NCBI RefSeq assembly: GCF_019857185.1
Contig: NZ_JAHWXP010000002.1
Coordinates: 806,001-870,000 of the forward strand
Source: Alteriqipengyuania abyssalis
Lineage (GTDB): Bacteria; Pseudomonadota; Alphaproteobacteria; Sphingomonadales; Sphingomonadaceae
DNA length: 64,000 bases
Direction: 5' to 3'
The position numbers and the translations under genes are program-made. The notes under the pieces are model-generated. The model did not search any database. It was not told where the DNA came from and saw only the letters and a program-made list of their open reading frames with translations. Every line of letters begins with the position of its first letter. The first letter of the stretch is position 1. This document shows, piece after piece, positions 1-9,803 of the stretch.

Positions 1-75
1 CGTCATCTTAGGTTTGGGGATGGACAATCAGCGCAGGTTAGGATGCGGGCCGCAGGGCATGGCGAGCGTCCAGAC

Positions 76-172
76 CGTCACCCCGAACTTGTTTCGGGGT
101 CCAGTCTTCGGCTTTGGACGATCGGATCAGGCGGAGGGCTGGATGCCGAAACAAGTTCGGCATGACGGTGGG
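76..172. repeat. Dispersed intergenic inverted repeat
   Basis: Two arms, GTCACCCCGAACTTGTTTCG near the left end and CCGAAACAAGTTCGGCATGA near the right, form a long imperfect hairpin with about 50 nt between them. A half copy of the same family lies at 14081-14110. Such elements sit between genes in many sphingomonads. They may act as transcription-end or RNA-stabilising structures, but no function is shown here. Confidence 0.6.
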
Positions 173-183
173 GGGATGGGCGC

Positions 184-291
184 TCACTTCTTCTCGCCGA
201 GCGACTTGCCGATCTGGATGCCCGCATAGGCGAAGCCGCCCGCGAGCATGATGATGGCGACGATCAGGGAGACGATTTCGAAGGGTGTCAT
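184..291 (-). CDS. Small membrane microprotein (35 aa)
   Basis: A 35-residue open frame starts at ATG 291 and ends at TGA 184-186, too short for most gene callers. The protein begins MTPFEIVSLIVAIIML and ends GKSLGEKK. It has one hydrophobic segment at about residues 6-27 followed by a short basic tail, as in single-span microproteins. It lies 63 bp downstream of uvrB on the same strand. An operator-like palindrome array sits between the two genes, so it may have its own promoter. The ribosome site is weak (GAAGGG about 14 nt upstream). Function unknown. The topology and clean start and stop argue for a real gene, but only conservation in relatives would prove it. Confidence 0.55.
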   Translation of the reverse strand: MTPFEIVSLIVAIIMLAGGFAYAGIQIGKSLGEKK

Positions 292-311
292 TAGGTTTCA
301 GTAGCACCCTT

Positions 312-354
312 CGAAAACACGATAATGTGTCCCGATAACACGATCGTGTTATCG
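312..354. promoter_or_regulatory. Operator-like array: three copies of a 12-mer
   Basis: The 12-mer CGAWAACACGAT occurs at 312-323 and 333-344, exactly 21 bp apart, and once inverted at 343-354. The last two copies form a perfect 22-bp palindrome at 333-354. It begins directly after the uvrB stop codon and lies upstream of the 35-residue microprotein. No T-run follows, so a terminator is unlikely. A dimeric repressor or activator site array is the better reading. The regulator is unknown. Confidence 0.5.
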
Positions 355-2556
<2,202 letters not shown>

Positions 2557-2650
2557 GCCCGTCGCAATGGCAGTTGTCGCGCTTGGCCCTGCTGCCTAGG
2601 GTGATGGCCTGACGGGTTACGGCCCACCAATGCTTCCCGGGAGACACACC

Positions 2651-3208
2651 ATGCGCACCATTCTTGCCGCATCCGCCTGCCTGGCCCTGCTGGCCGCCTG
2701 CTCCGACGGCGCGAGCGATAATGCCGACAAGGCCGACGCCGATGGCAAACTCACCAGCGAGGAAATGGCCAGCGAAGTCGCTGCTGCCGGCGACGAGATC
2801 ACCATGCGCCCCGGCCAGTGGGAAAACACGATCGAGTTCACCGAATTCGATATTCCCGGCGTGCCCGAGAAGATGAAAGACTTCATGACCAAGCAGATGG
2901 GCAGCGCGATGACGACCACATCCTGCCTGACGCAGGAGGAAGCGGACCGGCCCAACGCGGGCTTCTTCGGCGGTGAGAAGAACGACAACTGCACCTATGA
3001 CAAGTTCGACCATGCAGGCGGCAACCTGACCCTGCGGATGACCTGCGCAACCGATGAGGGCGGCACGGCCAAAATCGCAATGGACGGCCAGTTCGGGGAC
3101 GAGAGCTTCACGCTCACCATGGATAACCGGATCAGCGGCACGCGTGCAGGCGATGTCACCATGAAGGGCACTGTCACCGGCAAGCGGATCGGCGATTGCC
3201 CCACCTAG
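2651..3208 (+). CDS. DUF3617-type lipoprotein
   Basis: A 185-residue exported lipoprotein starts at ATG 2651; an upstream ATG at 2630 is less likely because it would spoil the signal peptide. Residues 1-17 form a signal with the lipobox LLAAC. The mature part has the DUF3617 features: MRPGQWENTIEF, a cysteine pair in TSCLTQEEA and DNCTYD, and a terminal GKRIGDCP. Function of the family is unknown; it is periplasmic and common in sphingomonads. A diverged paralogue follows 52 bp downstream with the same cysteine pattern and ending, so the pair looks like an old tandem duplication. Confidence 0.85.
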   Translation: MRTILAASACLALLAACSDGASDNADKADADGKLTSEEMASEVAAAGDEITMRPGQWENTIEFTEFDIPGVPEKMKDFMTKQMGSAMTTTSCLTQEEADRPNAGFFGGEKNDNCTYDKFDHAGGNLTLRMTCATDEGGTAKIAMDGQFGDESFTLTMDNRISGTRAGDVTMKGTVTGKRIGDCPT

Positions 3209-3260
3209 TCACCCGGCCCGCCCTCAGACCAACCTGACAGGCAAGCGATAAAGGCACCCC

Positions 3261-3779
3261 ATGACCAAGCGCGTTGTATCCCGGGGCGGCATCGTCGCGC
3301 TCCTGACCCTGTCCTTCGCGCTGGGTCTGGGGGGCTGCGGGGAGTCGCTCTACGACAAGGACGAGGCTCCGCCCGAAAAGGTGGAGGGCGATGTCGTACT
3401 CCAGCCCGGCCTGTATCGCATGCAGGTGAGCATCGGCGGGGCGGGCGGCGCTGCCTCGGGCAGCCAGTTCGCCGACGACACGACGTGCCTGACACAGGCG
3501 GATGTCGCGGGTGGCTATCGCGAGATGCTGCTCGACATGCAGGGCCGCGATGCTTGTCGCTTCGATAGCTACGATCTGCAGGATGGTACGCTGAACGCGG
3601 TGATGACCTGCAAGGGCGACCAGTTCCAGCCCGAGACCGAGGCCCGGATCGAGGGCACGCTGAGCGAGACCGCGACCGACCTGAGGATGACCGTCGCCGG
3701 GTTCGAAGGCGGCAAGGGCGGCATCGACATGCGCGTGACGAGCGAGCGGATCGGTGAGTGCCCCGACGAGGGGAAGTAG
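3261..3779 (+). CDS. DUF3617-type lipoprotein, second copy
   Basis: 172 residues with an N-terminal signal ending in the lipobox GLGGC. The mature region shares the layout of its upstream neighbour: LQPGLYRMQVSI in place of MRPGQWENTIEF, a TTCLTQADV cysteine, a second cysteine in DACRFDSY, and the closing TSERIGECP. It is therefore a DUF3617 paralogue, probably in one transcript with the 2651 gene. Predicted to be anchored in the outer or inner membrane facing the periplasm. Biochemical role unknown. Confidence 0.83.
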   Translation: MTKRVVSRGGIVALLTLSFALGLGGCGESLYDKDEAPPEKVEGDVVLQPGLYRMQVSIGGAGGAASGSQFADDTTCLTQADVAGGYREMLLDMQGRDACRFDSYDLQDGTLNAVMTCKGDQFQPETEARIEGTLSETATDLRMTVAGFEGGKGGIDMRVTSERIGECPDEGK

Positions 3780-3865
3780 GCGCGCGTACCACCCATGCGC
3801 CCCGCGCATAGGGCCGGTGTCGACCGGTTCGTGAAACTCTAAGCCTCTTGCCGCATTATGAAGGC

Positions 3866-4693
3866 ATGCGAGGCTTTTTCAGGATAGCACAGGCCAGCGC
3901 TCAGCCAGCACCCAGCACCGGCGTGTACGGGTTCACCGCGCTCGCCGACAGCGAGTGGGCGCGCCGCATCGAACTTGCCAGCGAACCCGATCCCGACGGC
4001 TCTACCGGCCCGCGCCTGTGGCTGCTGCTGCGCGAGCTTGGCTACATGATCGAACCCGTGCGCCGCCTCTACCGCAGCCTGTTCAAACCGTTTCGCATGG
4101 CCAAAGCGCAGAACCCGCGGATGGTGATGGTGCTGCCCGGTTTCGGGACCAATCCGATCAAGATGCGCTATTTCGCGCGGCGGCTCGAAGACGCGGGCCA
4201 TACGGTCAAGCGCTGGGGATGCGGCTATAACTGGGGCTTTTCCGAAGATCTGTTCAGCCAGCTGGAGAACCGCCTGCTCGACCTGCACCAGCGGGCGGGC
4301 GCGCCGGTGGTGCTGGTCGGCTGGAGCCTCGGCGGACTCTACGCGCGCGAACTGGCCAAGCGTCAGCCCGATGCGGTGGCGAAGGTGATTTCGATGGGCT
4401 CGCCCTTTTCGGGCAATCTGCGCGCGAACAACGTGTGGCGGATCTATCAGGCGGTGGCCGGCCACCGGATCGCCGATGTGAAGATCGCCGCGCAGCTTTC
4501 ACGCAAACCCCCGGTCGAAACCGTGGCGCTGTGGAGCCCGCGCGACGGCGCGATCAGCCCGCGCTCGGCCGCCGGCTACCCGGGTGAGCGCGACCGGGCG
4601 GTTGCCCTCCGCTGCAGCCATATGGGCTTTTCCTATTCGCCCGAGGCGATCCGTGCGGTCGCCCGCGAGATAGACTGGGCCGACGAGGACTGA
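3866..4693 (+). CDS. Alpha/beta-fold hydrolase, lipase-like
   Basis: About 275 residues. A nucleophile elbow GWSLGG sits mid-protein, an oxyanion-type VLPGFGTNP motif precedes it, and a likely Asp (LWSPRDGAI) and His (CSHMGFSY) complete the triad in order. This is a lipase/esterase-like hydrolase with no visible signal peptide. The open frame extends to a TTG at 3848, but ATG 3866 is the natural start; neither has a well-spaced ribosome site. Substrate unknown. The gene runs convergently to the extensin-like gene with its stop directly beside that gene's stop. Confidence 0.8.
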   Translation: MRGFFRIAQASAQPAPSTGVYGFTALADSEWARRIELASEPDPDGSTGPRLWLLLRELGYMIEPVRRLYRSLFKPFRMAKAQNPRMVMVLPGFGTNPIKMRYFARRLEDAGHTVKRWGCGYNWGFSEDLFSQLENRLLDLHQRAGAPVVLVGWSLGGLYARELAKRQPDAVAKVISMGSPFSGNLRANNVWRIYQAVAGHRIADVKIAAQLSRKPPVETVALWSPRDGAISPRSAAGYPGERDRAVALRCSHMGFSYSPEAIRAVAREIDWADED

Positions 4694-5383
4694 CTAGCGG
4701 CAGAAGCTGCTGTCGCCCACTTCCAGATGCAGATGATCGGCATGTGCGGCGTTGTAATCGGGGCTGAGCACGGTGCCGAAGCGCTTGCATGCGCTCTCGC
4801 GAACCACTCGTAGAAACTGGCGCTCGTCCGAGCTGCCGCCCTTCCAGTCTCCGATCACCGAAATGCGCCGCCCGTCTTCGAGCACGAAGGCAGCGACGTC
4901 GATCGCCTCCGCCCGCGCGTGGGCGGAGCGTCTGCTGGTGCCCGCGACGTTGCGGCACGAATAGCTGCCCATCGTCTCGATCCGGGCGAGCGGGCTGCCG
5001 AGATAGGCACGCGCCGCGCGATCGACACCGTAGCGGACCCAGCCTGCGAAGGTGCTCGCGGTCTGGCAGGTGACCGGCCCAATATTGGCGATTCCAAAGC
5101 GGCCCGCATCGCCCCGCAGATCGCTCAGCGAGACGGTGTCGATCCGGGTGCAGCCGGGCGCGTCGTAGGCGTTGGGCAGGGGCGAGAAACTCGCGCCAGA
5201 GGCACCCAGTTTGGCGAGACATTGCTGGCCGATGAGGCTCGGCGCGACCGCGCCGGTCTGCGGGGCGCTGGTCGGGGTGCGCGGTCCCGGTCGATCGGCG
5301 CGACCGCCACCACCGGGCAGCAGCTGGCAGCCGGAAAGGCCGATCGCGATGCAGGCCACAAGAAGGAATCTCGACAGGTGCAT
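4694..5383 (-). CDS. Extensin-like C-terminal domain lipoprotein
   Basis: 229 residues with a signal peptide and lipobox LSGC near residue 19, then a Pro/Gly-rich linker. The rest matches the extensin-like C family: RSAHARAEAIDVAAF (H, D) and AHADHLHLEV (H-x-D-H-x-H). These histidines and aspartates resemble the zinc site of VanY/LAS-type peptidoglycan enzymes. A cell-wall peptidase role is plausible but not established for this family. Two conserved cysteine pairs suggest a periplasmic disulfide-bonded domain. Single gene, convergent with the hydrolase at 3866. Confidence 0.85.
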   Translation of the reverse strand: MHLSRFLLVACIAIGLSGCQLLPGGGGRADRPGPRTPTSAPQTGAVAPSLIGQQCLAKLGASGASFSPLPNAYDAPGCTRIDTVSLSDLRGDAGRFGIANIGPVTCQTASTFAGWVRYGVDRAARAYLGSPLARIETMGSYSCRNVAGTSRRSAHARAEAIDVAAFVLEDGRRISVIGDWKGGSSDERQFLRVVRESACKRFGTVLSPDYNAAHADHLHLEVGDSSFCR

Positions 5384-5494
5384 GACGGCGCGATCATGGC
5401 TGGAGCTTGGTTAACACCAGCCTAAGATCGGGGCATTGGAAACATTCGCGGGGGCCGCCCATTGCCAAGGTGACGCAGCCAGAAAGAGGAATGC

Positions 5495-6283
5495 ATGCAA
5501 CGCTTTACCGACCGCACCGTGATCGTGACCGGATCCTCCAAAGGGATCGGCGCAGCCATCGCCCGCCGCTTTGCGCAGGAGGGTGCCAATGTGGTGCTCA
5601 ACAGCCGCAGCCGCGACGATCTGGAGAGCGTGGCGAGCGATCTGGACGAGGCCCGCACGCTGCTGGTGGAGGGGGACGTGTCAGACGCCGCCTTCGCGAA
5701 GGAACTGGTTGCGCGCACTGTCGAGCGGTTTGGCGGGCTCGATTGCCTGGTGAACAATGCGGGCACCGCAACGGCAGGCCCGCTTGCCGAGGCGAGCGAC
5801 GAGGATATCGACACAGTGATCGATATCAACGTGAAGGGCGTCCTGTACCTGTGCCGCGCCGCGATCCCGCATCTCGGCAATAGCGACGCGCCCGGCGGCG
5901 GCTCGATCGTCAACACCTCCAGCGTGTCTGGCACCGGCGGCGACTGGACCATGCCGATCTACAACGCGAGCAAGGGTGCCGTGACGAACCTGACGCGCGG
6001 CCTCGCCTTGCAACTCGGTGCGCAAGGCATCCGCGTCAACGCGGTGTGCCCGTCGCTGACGAAAACCGAGATGAGCGAGGGCATCCGTGATAAGGACGAG
6101 CTGTTGGACGCCTTCCTGCGCCGCATCCCGCTGGGCCGGGCGGGCGAACCGGAAGACGTTGCAGCGGTTGTCGCCTTCCTCGCCAGCGAGGATGCGCGCC
6201 ACGTCACCGGTGTGAACTTGCCCGTGGATGGCGGGGTCAGCGCGTCCAACGGCCAGCCCAATTTCCAGGCGTTTCAGTCGTAG
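5495..6283 (+). CDS. SDR family oxidoreductase
   Basis: A 262-residue classical short-chain dehydrogenase. The cofactor motif is VTGSSKGIG at about residue 12, NNAGTA near 90, the catalytic Ser lies in NTSSVSG, and YNASK holds the Tyr/Lys pair. The closing VTGVNLPVDGGVSA is typical of the FabG-like group. Start ATG 5495 has a purine-rich AGAAAGAGGA ribosome site. Substrate cannot be told from sequence. Its 3' end overlaps the convergent DUF4424 gene by 10 bp. Confidence 0.9.
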   Translation: MQRFTDRTVIVTGSSKGIGAAIARRFAQEGANVVLNSRSRDDLESVASDLDEARTLLVEGDVSDAAFAKELVARTVERFGGLDCLVNNAGTATAGPLAEASDEDIDTVIDINVKGVLYLCRAAIPHLGNSDAPGGGSIVNTSSVSGTGGDWTMPIYNASKGAVTNLTRGLALQLGAQGIRVNAVCPSLTKTEMSEGIRDKDELLDAFLRRIPLGRAGEPEDVAAVVAFLASEDARHVTGVNLPVDGGVSASNGQPNFQAFQS

Positions 6284-7296
6284 CGGAAGAAGCTGAGGAT
6301 CAGCACGTCGAGATCGCGGCTGGGCTCGAAATTGGTCTTCTTCACCTCGAACCGGGTCGGGCTGATTTTCGTCACTCCGCCCATGCAGAAGCTGACCAGA
6401 TTGTCGGGCGATCCCTTGTCTACCACCAGGCGGAAATCGCGGATCGGCCCGCTCCAGTTGGCGCCCGAGGAGAGGACGTAGCTTAGCCAGGTCTCGCCCA
6501 TGTAGGTCTGCTGCGCCTCATCGCCGCTGGGATTGGCAACCCGCTTGTCCACCCCGGCAAGGATGCTGTCGTCGAGGCAGTATTTCGTGCGGTACTCGGT
6601 CAGGATGCTGTCGGAATCGTCGCTACGATATTGCGGATAGAGCGCGCTTCCGGCGCTCCCGCCGACCAGCGGCACATATTCGTGACGCACCGCGACCTTG
6701 CTGTTCGGTTCGAACGTCTGTTCGCGCACGAAGTAGGTGACCAGATCCCACGCGGGGACTGCCTGCTCGCCGAACAGCGGATCGCGCACCGCCCATCCCT
6801 CGGCCAGCAGCGGGGCAAGCTCTGCCTCCGAAAGCCCCGCAAAGGGGTTGAGCTCGTCGGCGAGCGCCCATGCCGCGGGCCATCCGCGGCTGGCGATCAG
6901 ATCGCTGACGTCGCGCGTGCCGATCATTGCGCGGTCGATCTGCCGGAGGCGAACGGGGCGACCATCGACATGGGTAGAGAAGTCGAAGCCGGACCAGTTT
7001 TCGGTGTTGTCGTAATAGACATCGCGCGCGACCAGGCCGCGTGGTTGCGCCGGCATGGGGAAGGCGATCGTGGTGGTGACGTACTCGTCGGTCGGGTTCT
7101 CGAACACGTAGTCGACCGTCACCAGCTCTGCGGAGAGATAGAGGTCTTCCTTGAGCAGGCGCAGCGCGCTCGACGGCTTGAGGACGATCCCGCCGAGGCC
7201 GATTTCGGCTTCGGAATCATTCGCGGCGATCGGGCTGGCGAGCAGCAGACCCACCGCCGCCAGCAGCGCTGCGCGCGGCATCACACGTGCAATCAT
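6274..7296 (-). CDS. DUF4424-family exported protein
   Basis: 340 residues with a signal peptide ending near PIAANDSEAEI. The mature part has the DUF4424 hallmarks: GLGGIVL, then a stretch ending in VDYVFENPTDEYVTTTIAFP, and a C-terminal region with KTNFEPSRDLDVLILSF. It is predicted to be periplasmic. The function of the family is not known. An internal ATG five codons downstream could be the true start. It forms a convergent overlapping pair with the SDR gene. Confidence 0.8.
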   Translation of the reverse strand: MIARVMPRAALLAAVGLLLASPIAANDSEAEIGLGGIVLKPSSALRLLKEDLYLSAELVTVDYVFENPTDEYVTTTIAFPMPAQPRGLVARDVYYDNTENWSGFDFSTHVDGRPVRLRQIDRAMIGTRDVSDLIASRGWPAAWALADELNPFAGLSEAELAPLLAEGWAVRDPLFGEQAVPAWDLVTYFVREQTFEPNSKVAVRHEYVPLVGGSAGSALYPQYRSDDSDSILTEYRTKYCLDDSILAGVDKRVANPSGDEAQQTYMGETWLSYVLSSGANWSGPIRDFRLVVDKGSPDNLVSFCMGGVTKISPTRFEVKKTNFEPSRDLDVLILSFFRYD

Positions 7297-7366
7297 GTTC
7301 GACGAACTCCCCCGGCTGTGCGGCCCTGCGCGAATATAGCATGCCGGCGCAACCCGTGGCGAGCGG

Positions 7367-7741
7367 TCAGGAATCGGGCGCGTCGCCCTGTTCCCATAAC
7401 TCGATCTTCACCCCGTCCGGGTCGAGCAGCCAGGCGAACTTGCCATAGCCTTCATCGACCTGGCCGAAGATCTCGACGCCCTTGGCCTTCAACTGCTCGA
7501 CCATCGCGTCGCAATCATCGACCCTGAGGTTGATCATGAAGCCGCCCTTGCCGGGTTCGATATACTTGTCGTCCGCGAAGTGGCTGATCAGCGAGTAGGG
7601 CGCTGCGTGCGGCTCGTCCGACCATGGGATCTGCGGGCCGTAATCGCCGGTCAGGCCGAGAATCTCCTCGTACCACCGCTGCGTCGCAGCGGGATCTTTC
7701 ACGACGTAGAATACGCCGCCCAGGCCGGTCACTCTCGCCAT
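7367..7741 (-). CDS. VOC (glyoxalase/bleomycin-resistance fold) protein
   Basis: 124 residues forming one vicinal-oxygen-chelate module: GVFYVVKDPAATQRWYEEIL at the N-terminus and FAWLLDPDGVKIELWEQ at the C-terminus, the latter holding the usual metal-site Glu. A GGGAGAGG ribosome site lies just upstream of ATG 7741. Proteins of this size include glyoxalase-like and antibiotic-binding members, so the substrate is undetermined. Single gene, facing away from the ArsR/SdpI operon. Confidence 0.85.
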   Translation of the reverse strand: MARVTGLGGVFYVVKDPAATQRWYEEILGLTGDYGPQIPWSDEPHAAPYSLISHFADDKYIEPGKGGFMINLRVDDCDAMVEQLKAKGVEIFGQVDEGYGKFAWLLDPDGVKIELWEQGDAPDS

Positions 7742-7826
7742 CTCGTCATCCTCTCCCTGCGCGACCTTTCGCTATTCTACCGCACCTCTGGCCGTGCGCC
7801 TAACGGGCATCTTGACTCGAATCATT

Positions 7827-7848
7827 TAGGCATTTAGCTAAATACCTA
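7827..7848. promoter_or_regulatory. Operator palindrome at the ArsR-type gene start
   Basis: TAGGCATTTAG and CTAAATACCTA form a 22-bp inverted repeat with one mismatch, ending on the A of the start codon of the ArsR-type regulator. A possible -35 element TTGACT lies at 7812-7817. The position fits autorepression, as known for SdpR-type regulators. Confidence 0.6.
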
Positions 7849-8162
7849 TGAACAAGGTCTTCGACGCCCTTTCGCACCCCATCCGGCGGGAAGTGCTCGA
7901 ACTGCTCAAGTCGGGCGGGATGACCGCGGGCGATCTCGCTGATCGCTTCCCCGTATCCAAGCCGACCATGTCCGGCCACTTCGCGAAGCTGAAGGAAGCC
8001 GGGCTGATCCAGGGAGAAAACCGACGGGGATCGGTGGTCTACACGATCAACATGTCCACGCTCGAAGAGGCGCTGCACGGGTTCATGGGACGGGTCGGGA
8101 TCGGCTCCGCACCGGACGCCGTGTCGCAGCGCGACGGTCTGAATGGAAAGGAAAGCACATGA
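7848..8162 (+). CDS. ArsR-family regulator, SdpR-like
   Basis: A 104-residue winged-helix protein. It begins with MNKVFDALSHPIRREVLELL and carries the recognition helix region VSKPTMSGHFAKLKEAGL and the wing NRRGSVVYTIN. It lacks the CxC metal site of arsenic sensors, which fits SdpR-like autorepressors. Its stop codon overlaps the start of the SdpI-family gene (ATGA at 8159-8162), so the two are translationally coupled. A near-perfect palindrome over its start codon is the likely operator. Confidence 0.88.
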   Translation: MNKVFDALSHPIRREVLELLKSGGMTAGDLADRFPVSKPTMSGHFAKLKEAGLIQGENRRGSVVYTINMSTLEEALHGFMGRVGIGSAPDAVSQRDGLNGKEST

Positions 8163-8827
8163 AGGTACGATCGCTGTTGCTGGTCAATCTGCTGCTCGTC
8201 GCGCTGATGGCAGGGTTTGCCTTCTGGGTTGCGGGCATCGCGCCCGTGGGGATGGAATTGCCGACCCACTGGAACGCTGCCGGCGAAGTGGACCAGACGA
8301 TGTCTCCGCTGCCCGCGCTGCTGATGCCTGCCGGTGTCTCCCTGTTCGTCGCGCTGGTCTTCGCGGTCACTCCGATGCTGGAGCCGCTGCAGGACAAGCT
8401 CGACAAATCCGCCCCGCTGCTGCGCGCGGTATGGATCGGGATCATGGCGCTGTTCGTCGCCCTGCAGGGCATCATCGCGGCGCCGGTCTTCGGATATTCG
8501 CCCGGTGCCGGGGCAATCATGCTGCTGGTCGGTCTGCTGTTCGTGGTGATCGGCAACACACTGCCCAAGTCGCGCCCGGGCTTCTTCGTCGGGATCCGGA
8601 CGCCGTGGACGATCACCGATGAGGACAACTGGGTCGCCACCCATCGTCTGGGCGGCAAGCTGTTCATGCTGGCGGGCGGCGCGCTCGTGATCGCGGCGCT
8701 GCTGGATGTGTCTGCCGGGCTGCGTCTGGCAGTGATGCTCGGCGGGACGCTGCTCGCCGCGCTGGTGCCGGTCATCTACAGCTGGTGGTTCTGGCGCACA
8801 CACAGCCACACCGGGAAGGAGGCGTAA
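8159..8827 (+). CDS. SdpI-family membrane protein
   Basis: 222 residues with about six membrane spans. An N-terminal DUF1648-like part (LPTHWNAAGEVDQ) is followed by the SdpI signature PGFFVGIRTPWT near residue 145. In Bacillus, SdpI gives immunity to the SdpC killing peptide and sequesters SdpR at the membrane. The ArsR gene directly upstream reproduces the sdpRI arrangement, so this may be an envelope-stress or toxin-immunity sensor pair. No SdpC-like toxin gene is visible nearby. A hydrolase gene follows 1 bp after its stop and is probably in the same operon. Confidence 0.87.
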   Translation: MKVRSLLLVNLLLVALMAGFAFWVAGIAPVGMELPTHWNAAGEVDQTMSPLPALLMPAGVSLFVALVFAVTPMLEPLQDKLDKSAPLLRAVWIGIMALFVALQGIIAAPVFGYSPGAGAIMLLVGLLFVVIGNTLPKSRPGFFVGIRTPWTITDEDNWVATHRLGGKLFMLAGGALVIAALLDVSAGLRLAVMLGGTLLAALVPVIYSWWFWRTHSHTGKEA

Positions 8828-8828
8828 G

Positions 8829-9803
8829 ATGCGCAAAGCTACCACACTCGCGACCGCGCTGATGCTCTCGGCAATGGCTTCTCCTTTGTCCGCGCAGGAG
8901 GCGATCACCACCACCCATGCCGGTTTGCAGGGCGACCTTGCTGGCACGCTGGAGGGCACGCTCGCGCAAGGGACTCCCGCAGTGCTGATCGTACCCGGCT
9001 CCGGCCCGACCGACCGCGACGGAAACAGTCCGCTGGGCATCGCGGCGCAGAGCTACAAGCTGCTCGCAGAGGCGCTGGCGCAGCGGGGCATTGCCTCGGT
9101 CCGGATCGACAAGCGCGGGATGTTCGGCAGCGCGGCCGCGGTGCCCGATCCCAACGATGTGACCGTGGACGACTATGTCGCCGACATAGAAAGCTGGGCG
9201 GATAGGATCTCCCAAGCAAGCGGCGGGCAGTGCGTCTGGCTGCTCGGCCATAGCGAGGGCGGGTTGATGACGATGGCGGCAGCGGCGAAAGACCCTTCGC
9301 GCTATTGCGGGCTGCTGCTGGTGGCGAGCGTGGCGCGCAACCTGGGCGATGTCCTCAGGGCGCAGCTCGCCGCCAATCCCGCAAATGCTCCGCTACTGCC
9401 CGAGATCGATGCGATCATCGCTAAGCTCAAGGCGGGCGATAGCGTTCCGGCTGCCGGGATGCATCCCGCACTCGTGCCGCTGTTCGCCCCGCAGGTGCAG
9501 GGCTTCCTCGGCAGCGTGTTCCGGCAGGAGCCTGCCGAGGTGATCGCGGCGCACGATCTGCCGGTGCTGATCCTCAACGGCAGCGCGGACCTGCAGACGC
9601 CCGCCGCCGACGCGCGGGCGCTGGCGAACGTGCGGCCCGATGCAACGCTGGTGATCCTCGAGCGCGCGAACCACGTCCTCAAGCAGGTGCCGGACGACAC
9701 CAGCGCGGCCAACCTTGCTACCTATGCCGACCCCGACCTGCCGCTCGCGCCCGGAGTGGTGGACGCGATCGTCGAGGTCGTGACCGGGAGCGACGCCAGC
9801 TAG
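8829..9803 (+). CDS. Exported alpha/beta hydrolase
   Basis: 324 residues with a cleavable signal (ending MASPLSAQ|E). The fold motifs are VPGSGPTDRDGN, the nucleophile elbow GHSEGG near residue 140, an Asp in LNGSADLQTP and a His in ERANHVLK. This resembles EstD-type serine esterases. It starts directly after the SdpI gene, so it probably belongs to the regulated operon; its substrate is unknown. Its TAG stop shares the four bases CTAG with the stop of the convergent putP gene. Confidence 0.85.
   Translation: MRKATTLATALMLSAMASPLSAQEAITTTHAGLQGDLAGTLEGTLAQGTPAVLIVPGSGPTDRDGNSPLGIAAQSYKLLAEALAQRGIASVRIDKRGMFGSAAAVPDPNDVTVDDYVADIESWADRISQASGGQCVWLLGHSEGGLMTMAAAAKDPSRYCGLLLVASVARNLGDVLRAQLAANPANAPLLPEIDAIIAKLKAGDSVPAAGMHPALVPLFAPQVQGFLGSVFRQEPAEVIAAHDLPVLILNGSADLQTPAADARALANVRPDATLVILERANHVLKQVPDDTSAANLATYADPDLPLAPGVVDAIVEVVTGSDAS

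Noticed and set aside
2557-2650. LexA/SOS box upstream of uvrB
   Set aside because: No GAAC-N7-GAAC or close variant is present.
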